Below are positions 1 through 13,400 of a stretch of DNA of 64,000 nucleotides, piece after piece. This stretch comes from Terebella lapidaria (lineage: Eukaryota > Annelida > Polychaeta > Terebellida > Terebellidae): contig OX424564.1 of assembly GCA_949152475.1 (NCBI GenBank), forward strand, positions 31,370,165-31,434,164, given 5' to 3'. Positions within the stretch are counted from its first letter, which is position 1. The number at the start of each line of letters is the position of its first letter. Below the pieces are notes generated by a model that worked only from the letters and a program-made list of their open reading frames with translations, ran no database searches and was not told where the DNA came from. Both the position numbers and the translations under genes were made by a program.

Positions 1-1464
1 ATAAGTCTTTAGGGGAGTGAAACCTGAAAATATACTACACAATATTGTGCGTCATTATGCCATCTAGCACCAACAATGTTCAGTATCGCGTGTGACCTCC
101 CCTGGCTGCTTGTAGCGCCATCACACGGTGATACATACTCTCATACAGGGTTGTCAAGGTATTCAGGGGTATATTGGCCCATGCGTCCATCACAACAAGT
201 CTGGGCGCGTCAGGGTACATCTGGTATTTTCCCACCTAAAAGTTGCGGTGTCTTGTCTGATTGGCTGGAATGTTATGTTTTATGCACATGATGTCTGAGT
301 GAGTGGTTTTTATACTTGTATATTTACGCGAGGCTTATGATGTATTTATAAGAACCGTGTATTGATCATGTGAAATGTATGTAGGGCGTGAGCACGTGTA
401 AGAGAGGGTTACGGGCTGTACAGTCGTAATATTCTACAGTGCATGCATGTTATTTACGCAACCGATGACATCAAATAACGTTTGAAGCTACCAAACACGA
501 GGCATGGGCTTTGAATGAAACTCTTTCGTTCGAGGCCAGTGTCTTCCATCTGATGCCCGCGTCTTGTGAAACTAGTTCAAACGACTCGCCAGTTGACATG
601 TCAGATCCAGTGAGAACATAAGTCATTGAACACATTGAAAACAACATGTCTGAATTTGTTTTAAGGCATTGTATGACTCTTAATGAATTTGTCAGAATAA
701 AACCTGTATGACGAAAACTTGTTCCATTGAATGCCTTCCAGATACGGTATTGGCATCCCTCGTCAAGGCTCGGGCTGCCAATGTTTGTTAGGCATCCAAT
801 TGAACAAGTCGGGCATTCCAACCATCACACTGCCCAACAAACTCATTATTGTTATAGTGGAACAACACTGTGCTAAAGTTTCAGTCATACAAGACACCTG
901 ACGTTGATTAGACTGCCTTTACTATTGCTTGACTTTCAATCACAACCTCAAGATGCGTAACATAGCACTACAGCTGCTTTTCTCCATACTATTGTTTAAC
1001 GTCGTGGCTTCGATGCAAGTATTATTTATTAAGTTTTCTCGGGTGGGGGAGGGGGGGGGGGCGCTTGTGTGTCTACCTCATGCCAAGTTTACGCTGAGGC
1101 TACTGTGTTGGCAACTGTCAAGACGACTGTCAACGTGATTTTCATACCGGTAGAGGCCAAATCGATCACTAGCGTCTACCAGGCCCTACCGTATAGCCGG
1201 GATTTACCCTGCAGCTACCATCTTCAATGTGACTAATACATCAGTCACATTTGCACCGATGCCTCCTCTGATGAGGATATGATGCCTGATTTAGGCTTAC
1301 ACCAAGCGCCGGGGGGGGGGGGGGGATGGGTCATCCATGACCATCAAGCAAAAATTGGACATTGTAGAGACGTTGTTGGAGGCACCGGACAAAAAAAAAC
1401 GTTATTTTCTTGTGGGGACCAGTGGAACAAGTGACATTGGTAGTGAATCGCTAGGAAGCCTGCT
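1..1464. other. no gene recognised; G-runs and a repeat-arm fragment
   Basis: No open frame here resembles a protein I know. There are long G-runs near 1045 and 1311. From about 1240 a segment with GTCACATTTGCACCGATGCC resembles the left arm of the element that follows, so it is probably a second, partial copy. Confidence 0.5.
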
Positions 1465-2262
1465 AATTATGCCTATGTCACATTTGCAGCGATGCCTTCG
1501 CCGATGAGGATATGATGCCTCAAAAGGCTGAAATTTGGCCATTTCGGCCGGTCACCCACCGAGCGCCTGAGGATCATCCGTGACCACCTGGCAACAATCG
1601 GACATCGTAGACACGTCGGTAGAGGCATCGGAAGTAAATAACGCATAGTTATTTTCTTGCGGCGACCGGTGGAAAAAATATATCTACCGATGTTCCAGCC
1701 GCCGGTCGGCCGGTGATAGTTTGTCAGGCATCTTTAACATATCTTTCGAGTGGTCATGAGACCACAAGGCATTGTCCGCCGGTGACCGCTATGTCTTCAC
1801 CGTGTCTGTCCAAATTTTAAAAAAATCAAGAAAGACTGACCTACCAACGATGCCCTACCGGAGACCACATGATACCCTACTGGTACCTGCTCAGCGACCG
1901 TCTGGCATGTACGAATCGGCCTGATTATCTGAAGGGCACTTTCCGGACATTCATCGGCGCCCGACAGGATACCCTGCGGTGATCACTTGGTGAGCTGCCC
2001 CCATTGGTTGGCCGAATTATTCGGTCGATTCCCTCGGCACCTGATGGGCATCTGAAGGGGCTCTGGCCGCTCACCGGGAGATGTGCAAGCGATTCACTAT
2101 CGATGTCATTTTTTCCACCGGTCGCCGCAAGAAAATAACTCTGCGTTATTTTCTTCGGATGCTTCCACCAACCTGTCTCGGATTCCCGATTGTTGTGCGA
2201 TGGTCATGGATGATCCTAATCGGCTTAGGCATCGGTGCAAATGTGACTTAGGCATTATGCTT
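1465..2262. mobile_element. non-autonomous element with long inverted arms
   Basis: The left arm, starting with a TGTCACATTTGCAGCGATGCC-like sequence near 1477, recurs inverted at the right end near 2237-2257. Both arms also carry GCGGCGACCGGTGGAAAAA (about 1661) or its reverse complement (about 2110). The arms are roughly 200 bp and the middle shows no coding potential. I see no clear target duplication, so the superfamily is open. A short open frame at 2083-2373 is just the right arm read through. Confidence 0.6.
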
Positions 2263-2969
2263 AACTACGGGTCAAGTACCGGCAAGGACCATGCCGTCAT
2301 GGTGGGGCGCCCGTGCCCTAGAGAACTAGCACCAAACGTTACACATTCAAGAGAAGTGTATGTAACGGAATAGATAAAGGGAAGATTGTTCCAGAATCCT
2401 GTTAATGTGTAATGATGTGATCATGGTGTGGAAAAAGAATGCCAACATGGTTGCAACATCCTGTCATTCGTCTGAATCATCATCGGTTAAAATATTCTGG
2501 ATTGCGTTTTATCAATGGTTGTGGAACATTTGGAAAGAGCCTACCTTCCTGGTCTGCAACATTCTTCAAATATTGTGAATCGCCAGTAATTGAAGAAATG
2601 TTAGCTAGAAAAAAAACTGTTGTCATGCCAGTCCATATATGTTTGAGGTTGTCCCGAAATGGAGTATACTCTCAATGTCATCTGACACCTTGTCAGGAAG
2701 ATGTAGAGTTCTAAATGCATAATTAATATTGTCAATTTAACAAAATCGCATCCAATGAAAAGTGATTCTGAATGTGCAATATGGTTTGTATGAACTATAA
2801 AACGGTCAGCTTTCATGGCAACAGCATCAGCAACAATCAAATCTGCACACGCAAGTATGATGTAGCAATTTGTAATACAAGTGATGGTCCATCAATGACA
2901 ATGGATATTTTAGATGGATTATTATCTCTTACTTGGTGGGGGTAATTTTGGATACTGCTCGTCTGATAG
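2263..2969. other. no gene recognised
   Basis: Short open frames only, on both strands, with no family resemblance. The last five bases, GATAG, are the left target duplication of the next element. Confidence 0.5.
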
Positions 2970-5900
2970 CACTCCCCGCAAACTGTTAAAGCGCTGGATA
3001 TGCATGTGTGAAAACGGACACGACACATGTGTGAAAGATACGATGCATGTGTGGAAGATAGTACATATGTGTGAGTAATTGTCACCCAGCATGGTTCCAT
3101 GGCCAGAAAAAAGTGGTATACCTAAAACAGGACACTGGAACCAGAAAGTAAGAAGTTGTGTCGTATTATATGTATTATAACATGCTCTGCAGTAATGTAG
3201 ACCAGTTCTATTGGAACTAAAAACGCATACAAGTGTTACGATGACAGTTTATGGTAAATACGTATGAAAACATTTTGACAATCCCCAATACGTAATTTAT
3301 GGTACACGTGAATAACTATTGACTGGCCCGATGGTGAAAATTGCTGTTTATTTGCATTATTCACGCAGTTTTTGGGTCAAAATAATATCACCATGTCAAT
3401 ACACATGTGTGAGAAGACAGTACATATGTGTGAGGAGATAGTATGCATGTGTGAGAAATGATATGATATTTTGCTGCATGTGTGAGGAGTGTCATTCATT
3501 CAAATACATATTTTAACTATATTTTAATATATTCCCGGATCTCCTGTTCCCGGGAAACGGGAATAAGAAATGTTCTTTCCCGGGTACTCGGGAAGGGAAC
3601 CGGGAATGAGAACAATTCCAGCTTGTAACCTTTAAAATATCACATGTAACCTTCAGTTGCTATCAAACACATCATAGTGATGGTTTTATGTGGAAATTAT
3701 CATCTTACCAGTTTAGGGTCAATTTGTTCAAATAATTATGCGAGAATATTAATTTCATCCATCAAAATAATCAATTACAATTACCAATCAATTACCAACA
3801 TGAATATTATATATTATTATATATATCCTGGTACTTTGGCATTATATATATCCTGGTACTTTGGCATTATATATATCCTGGTACTTTGGCGTCCTATCGG
3901 TTGTAAGCTGTGAACATATTATAGGGTTATTGCACAATATGAGGTTTTATATATAAAAGGTAGGCTATTGAACGATCTTGGTGATATCTGAAAATACAAT
4001 ACGAGTGAGTTTGCCCAAATTACTTAGGGTTGTAGTTGGCAGCTAGGCTCATCGACTAAGTTATGCGGTAATATTCTTTGGCTTTCGACCACATCACACG
4101 CCGTCCAAGCAGCCACGAAATCTGCGTAAGGTGCATTCAGCATGTTTTAATCGAAAATACTAGCATGCTTGAAAACCATTAGGCCCTACACTATTTGTAA
4201 CTAGGTGATTACAGCGTGGACCGAGTGTCAGAAGTGATGGTCAAAATTAAATTTTGCATGGTGATAAGAAGATATCACGCTTATAGAACAAAGACTGCTT
4301 TGAGGGAATTGATGTATGGTGAGCCCGAAGAAAACATCCTATATGATAAATAAATCTTCTTGGTCGTGGTACATGTCCGAGCAAAACTTGTGGCCCTGAA
4401 CAAATGCTTCTGTACGTCGCTTTGTGTTTTTATAACATAAACTATAAAATACCCTACTAAGAATTGGATGGTATGTACGAATGATATACCTTGACTCTAT
4501 TGTTATCTTGTGGCCTATCATATTTAACTGTCAGCTGTTCAGCTCCATTGTATCTTCACCTCTAGGGTCCTTCATGTCACCTAACTGGTCCAATACTTGA
4601 TGTCGGGTAAATCCTTACAATACACTCGCATTGAATTATATAATAAAATATCAACTTCCTTTCTGGTATGTATTTTGGTATCTAGTACCTCAAATGATGA
4701 TTTTCTTCGTCCTTGACGCGAAATCTCTCTATTTGCTGGCACACTTTTGTAAGTGATTCTACACTTACATATACATCATTCAATATATCGACATGTCGGT
4801 GTATTACTAGAATACAACAGGATCCTCAGTCAATTTATTTATATGCTTTTATTGTAGTTTTCTTTATAAAGATGATTAATATTTTGCAGTAAATTCATGT
4901 ACTGTATATATATGTACGTAATATTCCTACAAATTATGTTCGTCTGCTTATTTGGTTGGACAAATTAATGTACTACAATCATGTCTTTGACACTCCACAT
5001 TCAAGACTGGCTCTGTATGCCGACATTTGCCCACTCTTCAGAGCGGCAATAGCATTAATTGTTCAAACGTATTTATTCGATATGGTTCCACTTGATTTAA
5101 TCCACATTTACTAGCTACACGGCACCGAAGGCTCTCTATACACTTAAATGATGATAAATTTGTATACATATCTTATTTTCATTATTACTAGCAACAATCA
5201 GAGCTTCCCCGTGGGAAAATTTAAATAAATCAGTAATAAATAAATCATCCCATAACGCTCCCTTATGGCTTGCTTGGGTCGGTACTTACGGATATTGCAG
5301 CTATCGTGTATGACTTACATGACTTATTTCAGTCTTTTCGCTATGTAACCGTCTGATTTGTAGCAGTCTAATAGGTAAATGCTCACTAATCATTCCAATA
5401 CATTTCATCAATGCATTATTATTGGTGTCTGTGTTTATAAATTTCATATGGATATGTATGCTATTTACCCTTTAAAATGGCAGACACAAAACAGTAGGCC
5501 TACTGGTGAGTCGTAAATGGATAGCATGTAATATACATTACATACATACAGCATATCGGTCTGGAAATTTATTTTTTTAAATTACGATGCAGAGTGGGAC
5601 AGATGCCGGATGCAAATCTTGGTAATCATGTTATCCATATGACCCATTATGGGAAACAATCCTGTATTACTGTATCGGCAATATTCCCAGTCTATTCAAC
5701 CCACCTCGGGGCACCTGTCTTGCTCGAGCTTCGGAAATACCTGTATCCTAATCATAATAACAGGCTGCAGGTTACGCTATTAGGTTTAGCACACACATGT
5801 CATCATTTTTTGGTTTCTTTCTCGTGTAATGTGATCACACATGTGTACTATCCTCTCACACATGTGTACTATCCTCTCACACATGCATCATATCATAGCG

Positions 5901-6350
5901 AATGTTCCTCACACATGCATTGTATCATTTCGCACTAACATCATCAAATAACGTTAAATTTTAGGCGTAATGGTGACGCTACATGTGTGATTTGGTTTTC
6001 AGTGGTATTTCTATGGTACATTTTTGCCACCAGAACCGCAAACTTTTGCAATATATAGCAGTTTACAACCAAAACAAGCGCAACATGTGTGACTTACTGC
6101 ACTAAATTAATTTGTGCATACCATTTCCGCTGCTTGGTTTTAAATGATCGATATTGTTCCCATATATAATTGTAGGCTGTTGGTTCTGTGCAGATTCATC
6201 CTAACCACACAATAATGATATAATTGTGTTCGGGCCTGATTTACTCACACATATGTACTATCTTTTCACACATGCATCATATCTCTCACACATGTGTCGT
6301 GTCCGTTTTCACACATGCATATCCAGCGCTTTAACAGTTTGCGGGGAGTG
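2970..6350. mobile_element. 3.4-kb TIR element with GATAG target duplication
   Basis: The left end CACTCCCCGCAAACTG is repeated inverted at 6335-6350, and the inverted arms run about 110 bp. The element is flanked by GATAG at 2965-2969 and 6351-6355, a clean 5-bp target-site duplication. The arms and a second inner pair (about 3400-3490 and 5780-5930) are built from variants of ACATGTGTGAG, so the element has nested inverted repeats. No transposase-like frame is visible inside, so it is non-autonomous. A threefold repeat of about 24 bp (TCCTGGTACTTTGGCA) lies at 3820-3895. Confidence 0.8.
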
Positions 6351-6400
6351 GATAGGCCTACTTCACGATCAACATAATTCTCGTCAAACAATCCTCTGAA

Positions 6401-7591
6401 TACTACGGTGGCTCATATTCGCCAGATGGAGGAATGCACTTTTTTCTTTACAGCGTTATAACGCTGTAATACAGCGTAATAACGCTCTAATTTACAGCGT
6501 AATAATGCTCTAATTTACAGCGTAATAACGCTCTAATTTACAGCGTAATTACGCTCTAATACAGCGTTATATCGCTGTAATACAGCGTATTAACGCTGTA
6601 AATTAAAGCCTAATTACGCTGTAAATTAAAGCGTTATTACGCTCTATTACAGCGTTATAACGCTCTATTACAGCGTTATAACGCTCTAATTTATAGCGTA
6701 ATTACGCTTTAATTTACAGCGTAATTACGCTCTATTTACAGCGTTATTACGCTGTAATTTAGGCGTTATTACGCTGTAAATTACAGCGTTATAACGCTCT
6801 AATTTACAGCGTAATTACGCTCTAATTACAGCGTTATTACGCTCTAATTACAGCGTTATTACGCTGTAAATACAGCGTTATTACGCTGTAATTTACAGCG
6901 TAATTACGCTCTAATTACAGCGTTATTACGCTCTAATTACAGCGTTATTACGCTGTAAATACAGCGTTATTACGCTGTAATTTACAGCGTAATTACGCTC
7001 TAATTACAGCGTAATAACGCTGTAATTACAGCGTTATAACGCTCTAATACAGCGTAATAACGCTCTAATTAGAGCGTAATTACGCTCTAATTACAGCGTT
7101 ATAACGCTGTAATTTACAGCGTAATTACGCTCTAATTACAGCGTTATTACGCTCTAATTACAGCGTTATTACGCTGTAAATACAGCGTTATTACGCTGTA
7201 ATTTACAGCGTTATTACGCTCTAATTACAGCGTTATAACGCTCTAATACAGCGTTATAACGCTCTAATTAGAGCGTAATTACGCTGTAAATTACAGCGTT
7301 ATAACGCTCTAATTTACACTGCCAGAGACATCATCGGACCTGCTAGTTCATCAGCTCAATCATTTGTAGGGAAATCTCAAAATTATTCTGATCTAGATAT
7401 GTTTATTACAAATCACGATAATGGAAATATGCTAGGAAGGTGAACGGTTTAATTTAGAGCGTAATAACGCTCTAAAATAGAGCGTTATAACGCTCTAAAT
7501 TAGAGCGTTATAACGCTGTATTACAGCGTTATTACACTGTAATTAAAAATTTGCGGTCCTCTATGTGGCGAATATGAGCTTCCGTAGAATA
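6401..7591. mobile_element. element with a dense palindromic-satellite core
   Basis: Inverted arms frame the element: CTCATATTCGCCA at 6411-6423 and its reverse complement near 7567-7579, each flanked outside by CTACGG or its complement. The core from about 6450 to 7540 is a head-to-tail array of 14-bp palindromes (AGCGTAATTACGCT, AGCGTTATAACGCT) and mixed forms, separated by 5-8 bp of A/T. The array is broken at about 7318-7455 by unrelated sequence. No coding potential. Confidence 0.75.
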
Positions 7592-7666
7592 CCATTGCCT
7601 TTTCAGCAGAAGCTCGCAGATATATTGAAACACCAGCAGTGCTGTGATTTGCCAAAGGTTGTTTAA

Positions 7667-8083
7667 CGTAGTCCGCTACAAACATGGAGGTAACGGAGAA
7701 TCAAAATTTAAAAGTCATTTCTTGAATATTATCTCTTCAAAATAAAATTATTTTATAGAGTAAATGATCAGCATTATAAAACTGAAAAGAAAATAGGGGG
7801 TCACCGTGCTCGTTTCTTCTACATATTCGATCAAAATCACACATATTTACCTAAAATGACATGAATTCCGGCATTTTTGCACATTTTTTAGTCCATATTC
7901 ACATCTTGCATCGTGTTTTCCATGCGAACGGATACGGTGACCCCCTATTTTATTTTCAGTTTTAGGATGCTGAACAGTTACTCTATAAAATATATCATTT
8001 TGAAGCTCTAGATTATGTTGATACAGGTATTTATTTTAAAAAACCCTTTGACCCCCTTCCCTCACTGTTTGGAGCGGACTACC
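7667..8083. mobile_element. TTAA-flanked MITE, copy A
   Basis: A 417-bp element with ends CGTAGTCCGCT and AGCGGACTACC (inverted), flanked on both sides by TTAA at 7663-7666 and 8084-8087. TTAA duplication is the habit of piggyBac-type elements. The interior is itself nearly palindromic, with TAGGGGGTCACCGT in the left half and ACGGTGACCCCCTA in the right. Two further copies lie in this window, near 33.9 kb and 49.0 kb. Confidence 0.85.
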
Positions 8084-10411
8084 TTAAGGACGAACTGCAT
8101 GTAAAATCCCGAATCTGGAATGCGCCAGTCCTCCATTCACTCATAATGTGAATATAGAGGTAACAAAATCATGAACTTGCAAACATCCATTTGGCACCAG
8201 AATTTACTGTGGCGACCTATAGCCATCAAGGATCACCAACCGAGACTTGGTTCTTGACTAAATATGATTAATGGTCTGATAATTGTCATTTTCAAATGTC
8301 ATTTTGTGACTTATTTCTCAAAAGACAAACAAAATGTACACTCAAAACATGCCCATCGGCAGGATTATTTCGTACTGCGGACAACTAGTAATGCTAGTAA
8401 AGCTCACTGGTGAGTTGCGCTCGGATGCATCAAATCCGCCTATTGTATTCCTCTCGCAGAAATTCAAGTCGTATATATTATTGGGTGGTCACACAACAAA
8501 ACGTACATACCAAAAACAGCTTGCTTGTAACGCTGAAGATACGACGCGGTGTTTGTTGACGCGTGTAAAAGAGATATCTGTACTCATCAATTGTGCAATT
8601 CCTGTGATACTTTTTATAGAACCAAGTCTCGGTTCATCATCCATGGGTATACACTGGGTATACATAACTCTGTTAATGAAGTTTCGGGAAGAAAGTTTGG
8701 GTAGTCTTGCTGATTTTGTTACCTTTATGTTTACATTATAAATGAATGGGACAACAGATCAATGCAGTGTTTGGTTTGTTACCCGCAGTCAATCCCTAAA
8801 AAGAGTCAGCGGCGGATATTCCTCTGAACATGTCATGTTTCTCATCATTGCTGATATTTTCTCTGCATCATGCAACAATGCATGGAGAATATCTATGTTA
8901 TCAGTTCCTGTCAATTCACGTGAAATTTCCGAATTCCGAACAACATAATTGCTCAGTAACTTAGGAGCTTCAGCCGATCTCTCTGTAGACGAGAAACCTG
9001 GTGTAATGTTCGATTCACTGGCCCGAAGGTATTTTCTTCATGACCATCCTGAAAACTTCATACATGAGAATGTGAATGTACAGACTTATTACGATTTCAC
9101 TACTTTGATAATAATCCAATGGCTTAATTGGTGTGCTGATATGCGGAACTCATAAGCTGATCCGGGCCTGAAATCCGAGAGAGAGACGGAGAGGCGCCAC
9201 GGCCTGGTGCTGACTATTATACCTCAGAAGTGTTCTGAGATACATCAATTTTTCAGATTTTGAGGGGGTTGGAGGGGGGGGGGGGCACCATGAACCCCAG
9301 ACCAGCTACACTCTCCTTGCAATTTTCCATAGTTTAACTTGTCTGTGCGAATATTTATTTTCATATAAAATACTTTTATTGCTTTGTTATTTTGCAATAT
9401 GAATTATGAAATGAGATTTTCAACGAAGTTCGGTAATTTTGTCATCACATTGCAAGACACTGTGACATTGTGAAAGTAACGTTGTGTATTAAACTGTAAC
9501 CATGGAAAGTCCAAGGCAACAGGATATCACCACACATGGACTATACTTAATCATACAAGAAAGCATGTGTGGGAATGCTTTATTGACCTATATAATCACA
9601 CTACCATCAGCTCTGAAAACAGAAGCACCACAATTAACACACTGTTCTCTCTCTACATTATGTTATTTGCAATACATTCACCGAGGAACGAATAACTTTG
9701 TAATACAGCCAGGTGCAATGAACGATAGCACTGTATAGGTGTTTGTAAAGATCATTGTTCAGCTATCTTCATTTGTATATTGCTTGTGGTTTGTAGCTAC
9801 GCAGAACGAGCAAACATATTGTCATTCTAGAATTCACCAGACAATTAGGTCATTATAACAGATGAGATAACATTTCAATTTTAGTCTTGGGAAATCACGT
9901 ATACGACTAGTTCCAGAACATTTGAAAGCTCAATTATACCGTTTCTCAATTAATTTTGATGAACTACAGTTTGTGGCTATCAATGCATGAATACAGTATA
10001 TTTCAGTTGGTAATTTCCATAAACTTGGTTCAGTGAGTTATCTGCTTTAAAGTACACAATCATAAGTGCTGGCAGATGCAGTGCTGTTGAAATAATGAAA
10101 CAACTATACATTGGTTTTGGCAGGATCTATACACAACTAATCACTTACGAAAAATTGTATTCTAATACATATATATCTGGCTTATCAAAATAGTATGTTT
10201 GCATGTGGTATACATTCGTGTGGTGTCATTTTCACTGCGTGCATGAGGCTTTTATCCTCTTTTTGAGTGCCCTGAAAGTTTTCCGGCGATAATCCGGAAG
10301 TCTGTCCAGTGCATGTGCACAACAGTCAAAATATTTTTTACAGTAATCGCCACATTATGAATCAGCTTTCATACCAAATTGTGTATATGCCAGTATAAGG
10401 CAGGGCCTATG
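8084..10411. other. no supported gene
   Basis: On the plus strand 8334-9155 is one frame with only two internal stops, but I recognise nothing in it. A G-run sits at 9276. The 3' flank of the cGLR gene (minus strand) occupies the right end. A short inverted motif, ACCAAGTCTCGGTT, occurs near 8245 (as its complement) and 8621. Confidence 0.4.
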
Positions 10412-13400
10412 TTAAACTGGGTTGACCTTCCTGTGTTGACACAGACAGCAACGTATCCATCCTGATTTTGTGGAAATTTCATCTGTCTTTGCCAACATGT
10501 GCTCTATGCTTGGTTCACATTTGTTCTTATTGTCATGCAGTTCATGAATTTTGTTCTCGTCATGCTGTTCACTCGTGTTGTCATAAGGCTGTTCAGTTGT
10601 GACATCGGACTGTTCAGTCGTGTTGTCATCAGACTGTTCAGTTGTGTTGTCACCAGACTGTTCAGTCGTGTTGTCATCAGACTGTTCAGTCGTGTTGTCA
10701 CCAGACTGTTCAGTCGTGTTGTCATCAGATTGTTCAGTTGTGTTGTCACCAGACTGTTCAGTCGTGTTGTCATCAGATTGTTCAGTTGTGTTGTCACCAG
10801 ACTGTTCAGTCATGTTGTCACCAGACTGTTCAGTCGTGTTGTCATCAGATTGTTCAGTTGTGTTGTCACCAGACTGTTCAGTCGTGTTGTCATCAGACTG
10901 TTCAGTCGTGTTGTCATCAGATTGTTCAGTTGTGTTGTCACCAGACTGTTCAGTCGTGTTGTCATCAGACTGTTCAGTCATGTTGTCATCAGACTGTTCA
11001 GTTGTGTTGTCACCAGACTGTTCAGTCGTGTTGTCATCAGACTGTTCAGTCGTGTTGTCACCAGACTGTTCAGTCGTGTTGTCATCAGATTGTTCAGTTG
11101 TGTTGTCATCAGACTGTTCAGTTGTGTTGTCACCAGACTGTTCAGTCGTGTTGTCATCAGACTGTTCAGTCGTGTTGTCATCAGACTGTTCAGTCGTTTT
11201 GTCATCAGACTGTTCATACGTGTTTTCAACATCAGACTCAACTTTAATTTGAGACTGATGCGAAATGTTCAGTATTGTTTGGTGAATCCGTGCCTGTGAT
11301 ACAACAGAAACAATTTCATCGTGTGCCAAAGAACTTTGCTCTAGTGACTTCAGTAATTTCCATAGATCTTTGTTCAGATGCTCAACTCCTTCCAGAGTTC
11401 GTTCGTCCTTGTCCAGAATTGCCATGCGTTCTTCCATGTTGAAATCATCAATTTCCTTTTGTGCACCTTCTAGGATGTCTTTGGCAGTCACTTTGAGTTC
11501 CATCATGGGGTGTTCCATATCACAGTGATTGCTATCCTTATGCCATTGTGCACATTTCCCAACACGTTTTATTGCCTGAATAACTTCTTCATGAACCATC
11601 CGAACAAGCTTCACAACTTGATTAGTTTCATCCTCGACATCATCAGTGAGAGCAAATACTATGTCCTTCAAGTATTCTGGGTCAAACGGATTGGGTATAT
11701 CAGTAGCGTGTCCCATACCACGTTCTAGTACTTTCAGCATTTTTCCTTCGCCGTCTAGTTCATCTTTGTCTGCAATAATCCCTAGCGCCCTCTGAAGAGT
11801 AGTGCTTTCTGATAGAGGCCTTTGGAGAAATGACGGTATACCACTGTCTCTGGGTGAAGTGTTTTTCAAAGCTTCCATGTTTTCGTTGAACGGGGCTCTG
11901 ACAGTTTGTTGATAATTTGCCACAGCCACATCTGGGACAGCTCTCGGATATTTCCAAGCAGACAGACTGCTAGTTTCGGAATTTCCTCTCGATTCGTCAT
12001 TTGGTTGTAAAGACGAGACTGCATCCTTGATACTTGACAAGTCAACGAAGCCACATCCAACTAGTAGTGAGTCTGTTATTCCAAGTATGTCTCTAAATAG
12101 TATGTCACATATATTTGTGGTGCTGACAGCATCTTCAACATGGTAGTCAGCACATTTCTGTGTGAACCTGTAGTACAGTAACATGCAGAATGGTTGAGCA
12201 GCTACCATCAATTGGACGTGAATAGCATTGTATATTGTGGAAGCCTTGTATTCTGTTCCATAATTTCCATTTCTGGAAGTCGCATGTGAATCTTGTGGAC
12301 CTTTTTGTGGCATTTTGTTGTCGATATATGAAATCAAGTGCTCGAATCTAGCAGCAACAAACATTGTCGTGAAAACTGCGTTTTGCAAGAGTGACAAAGC
12401 GCCAGTTGTTTCTCGTTGTCCCATCAACTTATAAAGAGGCAAATGCCTTGGCAGATTGTCTGAAAACTGCATGTTTGCACCCATTTTTTTCATTGCTGAA
12501 GTCATCTCTTCATTCTGCAAAATTGCATGAAGCAAGGGAATAACGCTGGTTCTCGTCGTGTCATGTGAGATGCTCTCATGTGAAAACCCAGGTGTGCTCA
12601 TTAAATCTGTAGCTTCATCCAACCTCCCAGTACATACAAGAAACATGGCATGATGTGTGGCTGACTGAGGAGAACTTGTCTTTATCAGTCTGAAGATTTC
12701 ATCCACGAGACGCCGGTCATCATCAGGATGGCCTCTTGTGAGAAAGATGACACAACCCAGTATCGCCAGGAATGTCATGACTTCATCTGAATATGACTGC
12801 TGATGGTTTCTGACATGTTTTGACATCAACTTCAAGATGTCTGTTTCGGAAGAGTCATGAATGTTCGCGTAAGCCAATAAATAGTCCAGAGCACCAATTG
12901 CCCCGTCCAGTGATTTCTGTTTGACCTTATCATCAAAGTTAGCTTCCAAATCTTGCTCTTGCATTTCAAGACATTGCTGAACCGATATGTTTCGATATGA
13001 TGATGCTATACACGTCGTGGATGTATGTTGTAGTATGGATTGTAGCCTGCCCTCTGTTGAAACTTTCCTGATGGTTTTCTTGTTGGGAAGTAATAAATCT
13101 TTCATGTCTGCCAGTTGATATTTCTTGTCGAAATCAAAGAATGCCTTCATAGGGTCATGGCGGATTGCCAACAACTTTCGAAGTTCCAGCCTGATCGCCG
13201 CTTTATTTTTGTGAGCAATGAGGTTGTTCCTTGGGTTGAAATATTGCGGAACATTATACTGCGTAATGAAGTGTATCAACGTATCTAGAAGCTGCAGAAA
13301 TCCAACCGCTAATCCATCGATTGTGTCACACCACGCATATTTTGGGACTCTTTCTAGTGTCCAAAACAAAGTCATCTTCAGGCAGTAGGAAGTGATATTC

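Noticed and set aside
6450-7540. CRISPR-like array
   Set aside because: Repeats are palindromes with almost no unique spacer, inside transposon-like arms, in an animal genome.
10499-11299. Long open frames on both strands across the cGLR-A repeat (up to 266 residues)
   Set aside because: They arise because the 24-bp unit keeps most frames open. They have no start context or homology, and the minus-strand frame continues the real gene.
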